Positions 25,124 to 34,385 of a stretch of DNA of 63,590 nt are shown in pieces. This DNA is from an uncultured Bacteroidia bacterium (GTDB lineage Bacteria; Bacteroidota; Bacteroidia; Bacteroidales; CAJPTX01): contig CAMXWF010000017.1 in assembly GCA_947252645.1 (NCBI GenBank), forward strand, positions 1 through 63,590. Reading direction: 5' to 3'. Position numbers and translations under genes: made by a program. The notes beneath the pieces were generated by a model. It had not been told where the DNA came from, did no database searches, and worked only from the letters and a program-made list of their open reading frames with translations. Numbering within the stretch: the stretch's first letter is position 1; every line of letters starts with the position of its first letter.

Positions 25124-26611
25124 ATGTCCTTTGAGAGTGAGAAAGTGATAGCTGAAGGGCTCACCTTCGATGATGTCCTACTCGTGCCCGCCTATTCGGA
25201 GTGCTTGCCCAAGGAGGTGGATCTCCACACACACTTCACCCGGCATATCGAACTCAATCTGCCGATAGTCAGTGCGGCCATGGACACCGTCACGGAGTCG
25301 GCCCTGGCCATCGCGTTGGCCCGCGAAGGCGGTATCGGGGTGATTCACAAAAGCATGTCCATCGACGAGCAGGCCAACCAAGTCCGAAAGGTCAAAAGGG
25401 CCGAGAATGGCATGATCTACGACCCCGTCACCATCCACCCCGAGGCCACCGTGGGCCAGGCCCTAGCCAAAATGGCCGAGTTCCACATCGGGGGCATACC
25501 CGTGGTGGACAACGACAACACCCTCATCGGCATTGTCACCAACAGGGATCTACGCTTCCAGAATGACCCCGCACGCCCCATCAGCGAAGTCATGACCAAA
25601 GATAACCTGATCACCGCGCCCTTCCCCACCGACTTGGCCAAGGCCGCCTACATCCTCGACAAGCACAAGATCGAGAAGCTGCCCGTGGTCGACGAGCAGA
25701 ACCACCTGCGCGGCCTGCTGACCTACAAAGACATCACCAAGCTCCAAGACAACCCCCTGGCCAGTAAAGACGCCAAGGGACGCCTGCTAGCGGCGGCAGG
25801 GGTCGGGGTGACGAGCAACACCATGGAGCGCGTGGAGGCCCTGGTGGCCGCCAGCGTCGACGTGGTGGTCATCGACACCGCGCACGCCCACTCCAAGGGC
25901 GTCATCGAGTGCCTCAAGCGCATTAAGCACGCCTATCCCAAGCTCGACGTGGTGGCGGGCAACGTGGCCACTGGGGCTGGGGCCAAGCTCCTAGCCGACG
26001 CAGGCGCCGACGCCGTCAAGGTGGGCATCGGGCCAGGCTCCATCTGCACCACGCGCATCATCGCCGGCGTGGGCGTACCACAAATCCAAGCCATCTACGA
26101 TGCCGCGCAGGCCCTCAAGGGCACGGGGGTGCCGATCATCGCCGACGGCGGCATCCGCTACTCCGGCGACATGGTCAAAGCCCTCGCCGCGGGCGCCGAT
26201 GCCATCATGGCCGGCTCACTTTTCGCCGGCGTCGAGGAATCACCCAGCGAGACCATCCTCTACAACGGACGTCGATACAAATCCTACCGCGGCATGGGCT
26301 CTCTGGAGGCCATGCAGCACGGCTCCAAAGACCGCTACTTCCAAGACGCTGAAACCGATGTCAAAAAACTCGTACCCGAAGGCATCGCGGCACGCGTCCC
26401 CTACGAGGGTACCCTCGCCGAGGTCGTCTACCAGTTCATGGGCGGGCTGCGCGCCGGCATGGGCTACTGCGGCGCCCGCAACATCACCGAACTCAAGCAG
26501 GCCAAATTCATCCGCATCACCAATGCCGGCATGCTCGAAAGCCACCCACACGATGTCACCATCACTAGCGAGGCACCAAACTACACGCGCATCCAGCCCA
26601 ACAACCTATAG
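25124..26611 (+). CDS. guaB: inosine-5'-monophosphate dehydrogenase
   Basis: 495 residues, normal length. The TIM barrel starts with GLTFDDVLLVPAYSE. Two CBS domains are inserted (about 95-215: HPEATVGQALAKMAEFHIGG and LITAPFPTDLAKAAYILDKH). The catalytic loop is VGIGPGSICTTRIIAGVGVP with the active cysteine, and the mobile flap region MGSLEAMQHGSKDRYFQ follows. It oxidises IMP to XMP, the committed step to GTP. Four envelope genes follow on the same strand; guaB next to SurA-type genes is a known Bacteroidales order as I recall. Confidence 0.97.
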   Translation: MSFESEKVIAEGLTFDDVLLVPAYSECLPKEVDLHTHFTRHIELNLPIVSAAMDTVTESALAIALAREGGIGVIHKSMSIDEQANQVRKVKRAENGMIYDPVTIHPEATVGQALAKMAEFHIGGIPVVDNDNTLIGIVTNRDLRFQNDPARPISEVMTKDNLITAPFPTDLAKAAYILDKHKIEKLPVVDEQNHLRGLLTYKDITKLQDNPLASKDAKGRLLAAAGVGVTSNTMERVEALVAASVDVVVIDTAHAHSKGVIECLKRIKHAYPKLDVVAGNVATGAGAKLLADAGADAVKVGIGPGSICTTRIIAGVGVPQIQAIYDAAQALKGTGVPIIADGGIRYSGDMVKALAAGADAIMAGSLFAGVEESPSETILYNGRRYKSYRGMGSLEAMQHGSKDRYFQDAETDVKKLVPEGIAARVPYEGTLAEVVYQFMGGLRAGMGYCGARNITELKQAKFIRITNAGMLESHPHDVTITSEAPNYTRIQPNNL

Positions 26612-26669
26612 ACTCCGCCACGCACCAAGCAACTCAAGCTGCCCACCACGCCAACTCCCCCACATACCG

Positions 26670-28631
26670 ATGACGATGATGGTGAAGCCTCTCGCGCTGC
26701 TCCTGCTCACCCTAGCGCCCTGCGCAGGCCTCTACGCCCAGGAGCGCCCGCTGCTGATTGTGGGCCCAGACACCACCTCCGTGCACGAACTCCAATACGC
26801 CTACCAGAAAAACCTGCGCTGCGTGGCCGATGGCGCGCAGCAAGGCCTGGACGATTTCATCGCCTCCTACGCGCTGTTCCGCATGAAGGTGCTCGATGCC
26901 TACGCAGAAGGGCTGGCGCAAAAAAAAAGCTTTAAAACCGAATACGCCCGCTACCGCGACTATCAGCTGGGACTCTATCTCCTCGATAGTAGCCACATCG
27001 ACTCCACCTACCGCGCCCTCTACGCCCACTTCGCCCAGGAAAAAGAGGTGAGCCACATCCTGCTCCTAGCCCAGGACTCTGCGCAGGCAGAAGAAGCCCA
27101 ACGGCTGGCAGACAAGCTCTACGCACGCCTACGCGCCGGCGAGGAGTTCGCCGCCCTCGCCAAGGCCTACAGCCAAGATAGCTCCACCGCGTACCAGGGC
27201 GGGCGGCTCGGCTATATCAGCGCCCTCACGATGATCTACCCCTTCGAGCAGGCCGCCTACTCCACCCCGGTGGGGCAGGTCGCACCCCCCTTCTCCTCTC
27301 CCATGGGCTACCACCTCATCAAAGTCACCAGCCAACGCCCGGCGCGTGGAAGCATACAGGCCGCACTGCTCTACCTCCCCATACCGCCATCGGCCTCCGT
27401 CCAGGCCAAGGCCGCAGCCCAAGAAAAAATGGAGGCCGTCCGGAATGCGCTACTGGCTGGCGAATCCATCAGTAGCCTTATCCACCAGCACCAAGCCCAG
27501 GGCGATAGCTCGCTGCGCCAGGGAATGCTCCAAGACCTTCGCCCCGGCCGATACCCCGAGCAGCTGGTCAACCTGCTCTTTTCTCTCCAGCACGATGGTG
27601 ACTACACCCCCGTGACCCGCATGCCCTACGGCTACGCCATATTCCAGCGCGTCGCCCTCAACCCACCACCAAGCTACCAGCGAGCTTTGCCCCAACTCAG
27701 GGCCTACCTGGAGCAAGCGGGCCAGCCCGTCGAGGGCTCACAGGCTCTCCTGGCCAGCATCCAGCGCAACCTCCGCATCGTAACATACGAAAAGAACCTA
27801 CAGGCCCTGCTCAGCTGGGAATCCAAGGCCGACCACCAGCCCCAACTGCCCAACAGCCCCCTAGCCTCGGCCACACTCCTACAAGTCAACAACCACCGCT
27901 ACTCGGCCAGCAGCTTCTACCAGTGGGTACTCACCAACTTTCCCCTCGACACCCCACGCGACTCCTCCGCCCTTAGGCTGGCCTTCCAAGACTACGCCGA
28001 TGCCCAATGCCTCCGCTACGCCATCGAAAAGCTCACCGCCCAGCACCCCGACCTGCCCTACTTGCTCAACGAGTTCCACGATGGGCTACTCCTCTTCGAT
28101 ATAAGCGACCAGAAAGTCTGGAACAGCCCAAGCCTCCAGCCCGACTCCCTCCAGGCCTTCTACCAGCGCCACCGCCACGAATTCCGCTACGACTCCTGCT
28201 ACACTGTGGAATCCTACATCGCCAGCGACAGCCTAGCCCTAGCCAAGGCCGCCAAGCACCTCTGCACGCAGAGGGTGAAGTCCGCCACACCCCGCAGGCT
28301 TAAGGACGGCCAAATCAAAATGACCAGCCAGCGGCTCTCAACCCAGCAGCTCCGGGCTAGCCAATGGAAGCAACAATACAACCCTGCGCGCAGCAACCGC
28401 TGCCCAAATCCCTGCTCCACCATCACCCGACAGGGCGCCCAATTCATCCTACAGCGCCTCGTCAAGCTCGAAACTAACGTGCCCATGAGCTACCAGGAGT
28501 GTTTGCCGCTCCTGATGGCCAAATGCCAGCAACGCCTGCTCGACCGCTGGCAGCACGCACTGGCGCAGCGCTACCCCGTATACATCGACCCCGAGGCCCT
28601 TGAGGCCCTAAAGCACCTACTCCATGAATAG
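26670..28631 (+). CDS. periplasmic parvulin-type peptidyl-prolyl isomerase
   Basis: 653 residues from MTMMVKPLALLLL. A signal peptide (ending GLYAQ, about 1-22) precedes a SurA-like N-terminal helical part, a PpiC/parvulin domain (about 125-225: VSHILLLAQDSAQAEEAQRL, YSQDSSTAYQGGRLGYI, MGYHLIKVTSQR) and a long C-terminal part of unclear family. The open frame extends back into guaB to 26100, but the signal peptide fixes the start 58 bases after guaB. It should act as a folding helper for outer-membrane proteins in the periplasm. It overlaps the next gene by 8 bases. Confidence 0.87.
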   Translation: MTMMVKPLALLLLTLAPCAGLYAQERPLLIVGPDTTSVHELQYAYQKNLRCVADGAQQGLDDFIASYALFRMKVLDAYAEGLAQKKSFKTEYARYRDYQLGLYLLDSSHIDSTYRALYAHFAQEKEVSHILLLAQDSAQAEEAQRLADKLYARLRAGEEFAALAKAYSQDSSTAYQGGRLGYISALTMIYPFEQAAYSTPVGQVAPPFSSPMGYHLIKVTSQRPARGSIQAALLYLPIPPSASVQAKAAAQEKMEAVRNALLAGESISSLIHQHQAQGDSSLRQGMLQDLRPGRYPEQLVNLLFSLQHDGDYTPVTRMPYGYAIFQRVALNPPPSYQRALPQLRAYLEQAGQPVEGSQALLASIQRNLRIVTYEKNLQALLSWESKADHQPQLPNSPLASATLLQVNNHRYSASSFYQWVLTNFPLDTPRDSSALRLAFQDYADAQCLRYAIEKLTAQHPDLPYLLNEFHDGLLLFDISDQKVWNSPSLQPDSLQAFYQRHRHEFRYDSCYTVESYIASDSLALAKAAKHLCTQRVKSATPRRLKDGQIKMTSQRLSTQQLRASQWKQQYNPARSNRCPNPCSTITRQGAQFILQRLVKLETNVPMSYQECLPLLMAKCQQRLLDRWQHALAQRYPVYIDPEALEALKHLLHE

Positions 28632-29472
28632 TTGCCGCACGGCTATGCTCCTAGTCTGCCTCCTGCTACCGGCCTGCCAGCACCAGCCCGGTAGCCTCCG
28701 CAACGCACTCGCCAGCGTCGGCTCTACCACGCTCTATCGCTCGCAGCTCCCTAGCCACCTCCTCGAAGGCCTCCCCCCCAGCGACACCGCCCAGGTCATA
28801 GCGCAATATGCACAGCGCTGGCTCGCTGAGGAACTCCTCTTCCAAAAAGCCACGGCCAAGCCCCTAGCCCAGCAGCACCAAATCGAGGAGCAAGCTAAGC
28901 AGTACTACCGCCAGCTCATCATCGCGGCCTACCGGCAAAATTACCTGGACGACCACCCCGACACCGCCATCTCCCCGGCGCAGTGCCAAGCCTTCTACGA
29001 GGCCAATAAGGACTATTTCACCCTGCAGGAACGCATTGTCCGCTGCGTTGCCCTCATTGTTCCCCAAGACAACAAGCACCTCGGCGAGCTTCGCCAACTC
29101 TGCCGGAACCAGGGCGAAAGTGCCCTACAGGAGCTGGAAACCCTCACCTACAGGTCCTCGCTGCAGGTGCAATCATACCCCGACACCTGGATAGGCTACC
29201 AGGCCCTCCAGGAGCATCTGGGCATAGAACTCGCCCCGTGGATTTCCACCAGTAGGGCACAATACACAGAGGTCAAAAAGGGCAATGACCTGGTCCTGCT
29301 CTCCTTCTACGAATGGCAGGAACCCGGCAGCCCAGCCCCACTCCCCTACGTAGCGGGCCAAGTCCGGCAGATCCTACTCAACCAGCGCCGCCAAGCCCAA
29401 CTCGACTCCCTCAACTTCAACATCGTGGAGCAGGCTCTAGCCACCCACCAAGCCATCCTCCACAGGGAATAG
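28624..29472 (+). CDS. SurA-N-like lipoprotein in the chaperone operon
   Basis: 282 residues. The lipoprotein signal is MNSCRTAMLLVCLLLPAC (lipidated Cys 18). The body is helical and resembles the N-terminal arm of SurA/PpiC proteins (SHLLEGLPPSDTAQVIAQYA, WLAEELLFQKA, AYRQNYLDDHPD), but no parvulin catalytic domain is present. It is probably a membrane-tethered, chaperone-only partner of the two isomerases beside it (inference). Its start overlaps the previous stop by 8 bases and the next gene begins 15 bases after its end, so translation is coupled. Confidence 0.75.
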   Translation: MNSCRTAMLLVCLLLPACQHQPGSLRNALASVGSTTLYRSQLPSHLLEGLPPSDTAQVIAQYAQRWLAEELLFQKATAKPLAQQHQIEEQAKQYYRQLIIAAYRQNYLDDHPDTAISPAQCQAFYEANKDYFTLQERIVRCVALIVPQDNKHLGELRQLCRNQGESALQELETLTYRSSLQVQSYPDTWIGYQALQEHLGIELAPWISTSRAQYTEVKKGNDLVLLSFYEWQEPGSPAPLPYVAGQVRQILLNQRRQAQLDSLNFNIVEQALATHQAILHRE

Positions 29473-29487
29473 CTAAAACCTATCAAG

Positions 29488-30852
29488 ATGCCAAGCAGAA
29501 TCGCAGCTCTTGTCCTACTCGCCATCCTAGCCTGCCCGCCGCTGCTGGGACAGGCCCCACAGCCCATCGACGGCACCATTGCCACCGTAGGCCTGCAGAC
29601 CATCTACCGCTCCGACGTGGAGATGGAGCGCATGCGCACCCGCCTACAGCACGGCCCACAGGCCAAAGAGCCCAGCACCTGCGAGGTGCTGGAGCAATAC
29701 CTCGTCAATGCCCTGCTGCTCGACCAAGCAACCCTCGACAGCATCCAGGTGACCGAAAAGGAAGTCGAACCCGAAGTGGAGCAGCGCCTCAACGCCTTTA
29801 TCCGCCAGGTGGGCGACGAGAAAACCCTAGAGAAGCAATATGGCCGCTCCATGCGCGACGTGCGCCGCGAGCTGCTCACCCTGGCCATTGAGCAGCGCAA
29901 GGCCCAGCGCGTGCGCAGTAACATCGTGGGAAAAGTCCACGTCACCCCCAGCGAGGTGAGGGAATTCTTCACGAGCCTACCCCACGACAGCATCCCCATG
30001 GTCTCCGAGCGCTACACCTACCGCCAACTCTGCCTCTTGCCCCTAGCCAGCGAAAAGGCCAAATTTGAGGTGCGGGAGCGACTACTCGCCCTGCGGGAGC
30101 GCATACTGAAGGGGGAGCGCTTCCCCACGCTCGCCGTGGCCTACTCCGAGGACAGGGCCTCCGCCATCAAGGGCGGCGAGATGGGCTACCTACCCCGAGA
30201 AAGCTTCGTCAAGCCCTTTGCCGACGCTGCCTTCGCCCTCCACGACGGCCAGGTGAGCCAAATCGTAGAAACTGAATACGGCTACCACATCATCCAGCTC
30301 ATCGGGCGAAAAGGCGACCTAGTCAACGTGCGTCACATCCTCCTCAAGCCCAACTATACCCCCGACATGCTCCAAAGCACCACGCTGCGCCTCGACAGCA
30401 TGCGCACGCGCATCGTGCAAGACTCCATCTCCTTCGAACAGGCCTGCGCCACCTGGTCCAACGACCAGGATACGTACCGCAACGGCGGGCTCGTCCCAAA
30501 CCCCTACCGCGGAGGAAGCCTACTCGACCGCGAAAGCATGATCCCCATCGACTACTACGAACTCAAAAAACTCCAGCCCGGGGAGATCTCTAAGCCCTTC
30601 GAGAGCCGGGACCTCAAGGGCAACGTGATGATCAAGATCATCAAGCTCGAACGCATCATCCCCTCACACCAAATGAACCTCGAGCTCGACTACGCCGACA
30701 TCCAGGAGCTGGCCAAGCGCGTAAAAGAGCAGCAACTGTTCGATGAATGGCTCACGCGCAAGCAGAAAAGCGTTTTTATCAGCATCGACCCACAATACGA
30801 ACACTGTGAGTTCCACTATCCCTTCTGGCGGGGGAAATTTGCCGCGCAGTAG
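29488..30852 (+). CDS. SurA-like peptidyl-prolyl isomerase/chaperone
   Basis: 454 residues, close to SurA length. A signal peptide (ending LLGQ, about 1-22) precedes a SurA N-terminal domain (about 25-170: IDGTIATVGLQTIYRSDVEM, EQYLVNALLLDQATLDSIQV) and two parvulin domains (about 170-275: YSEDRASAIKGGEMGYLPRE, EYGYHIIQLIGRKG; and about 280-390: NVRHILLKPNYTPD). It should escort unfolded outer-membrane proteins across the periplasm. Together with the preceding isomerase, the lipoprotein and the OstA-like gene it forms an outer-membrane biogenesis operon. Confidence 0.9.
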   Translation: MPSRIAALVLLAILACPPLLGQAPQPIDGTIATVGLQTIYRSDVEMERMRTRLQHGPQAKEPSTCEVLEQYLVNALLLDQATLDSIQVTEKEVEPEVEQRLNAFIRQVGDEKTLEKQYGRSMRDVRRELLTLAIEQRKAQRVRSNIVGKVHVTPSEVREFFTSLPHDSIPMVSERYTYRQLCLLPLASEKAKFEVRERLLALRERILKGERFPTLAVAYSEDRASAIKGGEMGYLPRESFVKPFADAAFALHDGQVSQIVETEYGYHIIQLIGRKGDLVNVRHILLKPNYTPDMLQSTTLRLDSMRTRIVQDSISFEQACATWSNDQDTYRNGGLVPNPYRGGSLLDRESMIPIDYYELKKLQPGEISKPFESRDLKGNVMIKIIKLERIIPSHQMNLELDYADIQELAKRVKEQQLFDEWLTRKQKSVFISIDPQYEHCEFHYPFWRGKFAAQ

Positions 30853-32602
30853 CACGGGGCGGCGGTGGTCCCTGGGGCTCCTGCTGCTGCTGGGAGGCCT
30901 CCTGGCCTGGGGGCTCCCCTTGACCCCCGCACAGGCGCAAGACGCAGCGCCCCGCCAGGTAGAGATACGGCGAGCCGACCTCATGCGCCCAGTGCGCATA
31001 GGCGAGCAAGTGGCCCACCGACTCCTAGGCCACGTGGTGATCGCCCACGGGCCAACCGTCATGTCCTGCGACAGCGCCTACGTCTTCGTCGCACGCAACG
31101 ACTTCAACGCCTACGGCCACGTGGTCATCAACTCCCAGGGCACCGTCATCTACGGCGATTCGCTCTTCTACTCAGGCAACGAGGCCCAAGGCAATCTCCG
31201 CGGCGCCCCCGCAGAGCTCCACAGTGACTCCAGCAACTTTGTCCTCTGGACCGCCCTACTCAGCTTCAACACCAACACCAACACCGCCAGCTACACCGTG
31301 GGCGGCACCCTCTTTGCCGATAGCCTGACCACGTGGAGCCAATGCGGACTCTACTCCGCCAGCACCCATACCGCCATCCTCTACCGCAATGTGGCCGTGG
31401 AAACCAGCAACACCCGTCTCTTCAGCGACTCCGTGCGCTACGAGCGCCAAAGTGGACTCATCAGCTTCTGGACTCCCACCCGAATATACCAAGACAGCCT
31501 CGCCCTCTATACCACCCTCGGCTCCTTCGCACGCCCCACGGGCACCGTGGAGCTATTGGCCCCCTTCCGACTGCAGCGCAGCCGCTACTACGTGTTTGGA
31601 CACCGGCTGCACTACGAGCGCAACCGCCAGTACGCCCTGGCCGAGCAACACGTTGTGGCCATCGACACCAAAGCCTACCACCGCCTCTACGCCAATAAGA
31701 TGGAGATCTTTAAGGCCCACGATAGCCTCTCCGTGCAGCGTGAGCCCCTGCTCGTAGCCATCGACACGGGCCAAGCCCATCACGACACGCTCTACCTGCG
31801 GGCCGACTGCCTCCTAGCCTGGCGCGACACCGCCGCCCACCGCGATACCACGGGGCTACCACGCATCGACTCTCTGCGCTTCGCCCGCGCCCTCGGAAAC
31901 GTCAAGGCCTTCCAGCGCAACCAGCAGCTCATAGCCGACTCCGTCTACTACAACGGCCGCGATAGCACGGTCACCCTCTTCCGCCACCCGGCCCCCTTCT
32001 TCTGGCACAACGACATGCAGGCCTCCAGCGTCCGCATGATAGCCTACCAAGGCCGCAAGCAGCTCGACAGCATTGTCCTAGTGGACAAGGTCTTTATCGG
32101 CTTTATGGACGATTCTGCCCACTTCAACCAGCTCTCTGGCATCAGGGGCGTGGCCGAAATGCACCAGGGAAAGTTTTCCACCATGCGCCTCAATGGCGAT
32201 ACGCAAACCCTCTTCTTCCTCCGCGATGGCCCCGACCTGGTGGGCATCAATCGTGTGGAAGCTCCCAGATTCCAAGCCTGGTTTAAGGACGGACAGCCCG
32301 TGAACATCTCGTTCTACAGAAAGCCCACTTCCAACGTCATCCCCATCCGCGATGCCCAAACCGAGGACATGACCCTCTTCGGCTTCAAGTGGCGCAACGA
32401 CCTGCGCCCCAAGGGCCCCAAGGACATCATCCCCAGCTGGCTCAAGGATCTCAACTTCTTTCTCCCTCTCCACAAGGTAGCCACGGAACTCGCCACCAAG
32501 GATGGCGCCAAGCCTAGAATCGTACTCCCCGCAACACAATACAGCGGGGCTAGAACCATACAGCTGCTCGATGCCCACGGCGCAGACCAACCCATCGAGT
32601 AA
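30839..32602 (+). CDS. OstA-like (LptA/LptD N-terminal domain) envelope protein
   Basis: 587 residues from a TTG start at 30839, which gives a clean signal peptide (PRSSTGRRWSLGLLLLLGG, ending AQAQ) and overlaps the SurA-like gene by 14 bases. Other in-frame starts are GTG 30806 and ATG 30743; the latter needs a 110-base overlap. The mature part begins with an OstA-like beta-taco pattern (VVIAHGPTVMSCDSAYVF, YGHVVINSQGTVIYGDSLFY), repeated over about 60-300, typical of LPS-transport bridge proteins. Its role is likely in LPS delivery to the outer membrane. The start is the least sure part. Confidence 0.8.
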   Translation: MPRSSTGRRWSLGLLLLLGGLLAWGLPLTPAQAQDAAPRQVEIRRADLMRPVRIGEQVAHRLLGHVVIAHGPTVMSCDSAYVFVARNDFNAYGHVVINSQGTVIYGDSLFYSGNEAQGNLRGAPAELHSDSSNFVLWTALLSFNTNTNTASYTVGGTLFADSLTTWSQCGLYSASTHTAILYRNVAVETSNTRLFSDSVRYERQSGLISFWTPTRIYQDSLALYTTLGSFARPTGTVELLAPFRLQRSRYYVFGHRLHYERNRQYALAEQHVVAIDTKAYHRLYANKMEIFKAHDSLSVQREPLLVAIDTGQAHHDTLYLRADCLLAWRDTAAHRDTTGLPRIDSLRFARALGNVKAFQRNQQLIADSVYYNGRDSTVTLFRHPAPFFWHNDMQASSVRMIAYQGRKQLDSIVLVDKVFIGFMDDSAHFNQLSGIRGVAEMHQGKFSTMRLNGDTQTLFFLRDGPDLVGINRVEAPRFQAWFKDGQPVNISFYRKPTSNVIPIRDAQTEDMTLFGFKWRNDLRPKGPKDIIPSWLKDLNFFLPLHKVATELATKDGAKPRIVLPATQYSGARTIQLLDAHGADQPIE

Positions 32603-32981
32603 CACCTTGGGGAAGCTGTCACCAACCAAACACGCCCTGCCTCCCAATTGCGAAGCACTGGGGCATCGCTACCACCATTTCCCTCCGACCTCACATAGCG
32701 GATTCCCCACATGGCGGAGAAAGTGCCCTCCTTTCCTCTCCGCACCAACGCCGTACCATCTCCGCTCTTTTTCGATAAATTAGCGAAGAGGATACGGAGC
32801 ATATCTGGGGCTAGCTGGAAGAACTGCGGTCAGGGTGCACGTGGGGAGCAGAGTCAAGACTCCTCTTACGGGGACTGGTCTTCGCGAGCGGGCGATCGCA
32901 CCCGGCCATGGGTACTCCTCGTGGCGCACCAGATTGCTTCCGCCTTGCGCGCCTACACACCAACCTCACATCCCCACAGGG
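32603..32981. other. 379-bp gap between the OstA-like gene and the broken chemoreceptor gene
   Basis: It contains copy B of the 45-bp dispersed repeat and no supported gene. A minus-strand open frame extends into this gap from within the OstA-like gene (32314-32802) but has no recognisable domain. Confidence 0.5.
32744..32788 (+). repeat. 45-bp dispersed intergenic repeat, copy B
   Basis: Begins ACCAACGCCGTACCATC and ends AAATTAGCGAAG; aligned to 4363-4407 and to the reverse complement of 63399-63443. In this copy the second half can pair imperfectly with the following bases (CTCCG...CGGAG). Confidence 0.6.
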
Positions 32982-34300
32982 CTAAAGGGCTATTTCTCGG
33001 AAGTAGTCTAGGATGTTGACTAGCATGGCTCCTTGTTTCCTGCTCTCCTGGGCATTGGCTGCGGGCCGCTCTGCCCAGAGACGTTGCGCCGCTAGTTAGC
33101 GGTCTCGGCTACTCCTTGCACATATCTGCTCACCTCCCCCATCTGCGGGGTGAGCTCACTGAAGGCATGGACTGCCACTGAGCTTTCGCCTACCATGCCC
33201 TGGCCCCGCGCCACGAGGTCAATGACCGCCATTTGGTCCTACTCGGCCAACTTGCGCAGTTTGCTATCTACCACAGCAAAGCCTCGTCCCTGCTCGCCCG
33301 CACGGGCGGCCTCTACGATGGCGTTGAGAGCCAAGATATTGGTCTGGTTGGCTATCTCGTTCATCACACCTTTTTTCTGGCCTATCTCCTCGATTTTCTG
33401 GGAGGCGTCTAGGCCTGCCTTGCCCATCTGGTCAAGGCGCTTGGGAATGACCTTCTTGGTGTTGTCGGCGGTCTGGGTGAGGCTGGCAGTGAGTTCCTCA
33501 TAGGGTGCTACTGGCCTCCTCCACGCTAGAAGTCTGGCTCGAGACGCCCTGGGCCATGGCCTATGACGATTGCCCCAGCTGGGAGTTGACCGTCTGCAAA
33601 TTCTGCGCCACTGGCCGGCACGTGGCCACGAGACCTGTCAGCTCTTCCCAGTACTCCTACAGAGCTCGCACCATGCGGCCTATCTCATCCTTGCGATCCG
33701 GGTAGCAGTCTAGAAGCTGTTTCTGGGAGAGGTTACCATCGCCGGGCTTCCTGTTCCCGCCCACGCTTACCGCGGGCTTAACTACTTCCCTGCTGAACCT
33801 TCGCCCTACGAAATACGGTTGCCACCACCAGCAAAGCCAATACGCAACAGCATACCACGATTAGGGGGCTATCCTGACTGCGCATTGCCAGTTCCTGCAA
33901 GGCGTGGAGGGTGGCCGATTGGCTGTCTAGGCTTTGGAAGCGGATCGGCAGGTCGCTGCGCGCAACTAGAAAGCTAAGGAGGGCATCCTTGGGGTTGGTA
34001 AGCGTTTGCGTGAGATGGGCGCGCTGGGCTGCCCCGGCCCACTCGTGCAGATGGGTGTTGGCAAAATTTGAGAGTTTCTTCTGCAGGGGGGTAGGCCTCG
34101 TAGTAGCGCGCCATGTGGTCAAGGTAGGCATACACAAGCCCCGGGCGCTGCGCCCACGCAGTCTGGAGCTTCTGGAAAGCTTGCTGCTCCACTTGGCTAC
34201 GTGCCGGTCGGCACAGTCTGTCGAGCTGATTGCCCATGGCCTCCATGCTGCCCTCAAAGCGAGAAAGTTGGGCTTTTGTACTGCTGGGCTGCGGGTGCAC
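32982..34300 (-). pseudogene. broken methyl-accepting chemotaxis-like receptor gene
   Basis: Read on the minus strand across frames, this is a full receptor. It starts with a helical sensor domain (FEGSMEAMGNQLDRLCRPA, then HLHEWAGAAQRAHLTQTL) and a membrane helix (SPLIVVCCCVLALLVVATVF). A HAMP segment (PDRKDEIGRMVRAL) follows, then the signalling hairpin tip (NEIANQTNILALNAIVEAAR, GEQGRGFAVV) and a coiled coil to the end (LVNILDYFREIAL, stop at 32982-32984). It is broken by in-frame stops near 33657, 33561, 33239 and 33093 and by frameshifts, including one in a six-G tract (34086-34091). The first membrane helix is not seen. No che or flagellar gene is nearby, so its former role is unclear. 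Confidence 0.88.
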
Positions 34301-34329
34301 AGGGGGCGTGCGGAGTTTTGGTTATTCGT

Positions 34330-34337
34330 TATCTTTG
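34330..34337 (+). promoter_or_regulatory. -7 promoter box (TATCTTTG) of the nad operon
   Basis: Exact TAnnTTTG match 49 bases before the nadC start, in the gap left of the broken receptor gene. Confidence 0.55.
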
Positions 34338-34385
34338 CGCAGACATTAGCGGTTGGCTCATGGGCCGCAGCGACTAGAGGGTACG

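Noticed and set aside
26100..26669. 570-base upstream extension of the first PPIase gene
   Set aside because: This frame lies wholly within guaB and the short spacer; the signal peptide starts at 26670.
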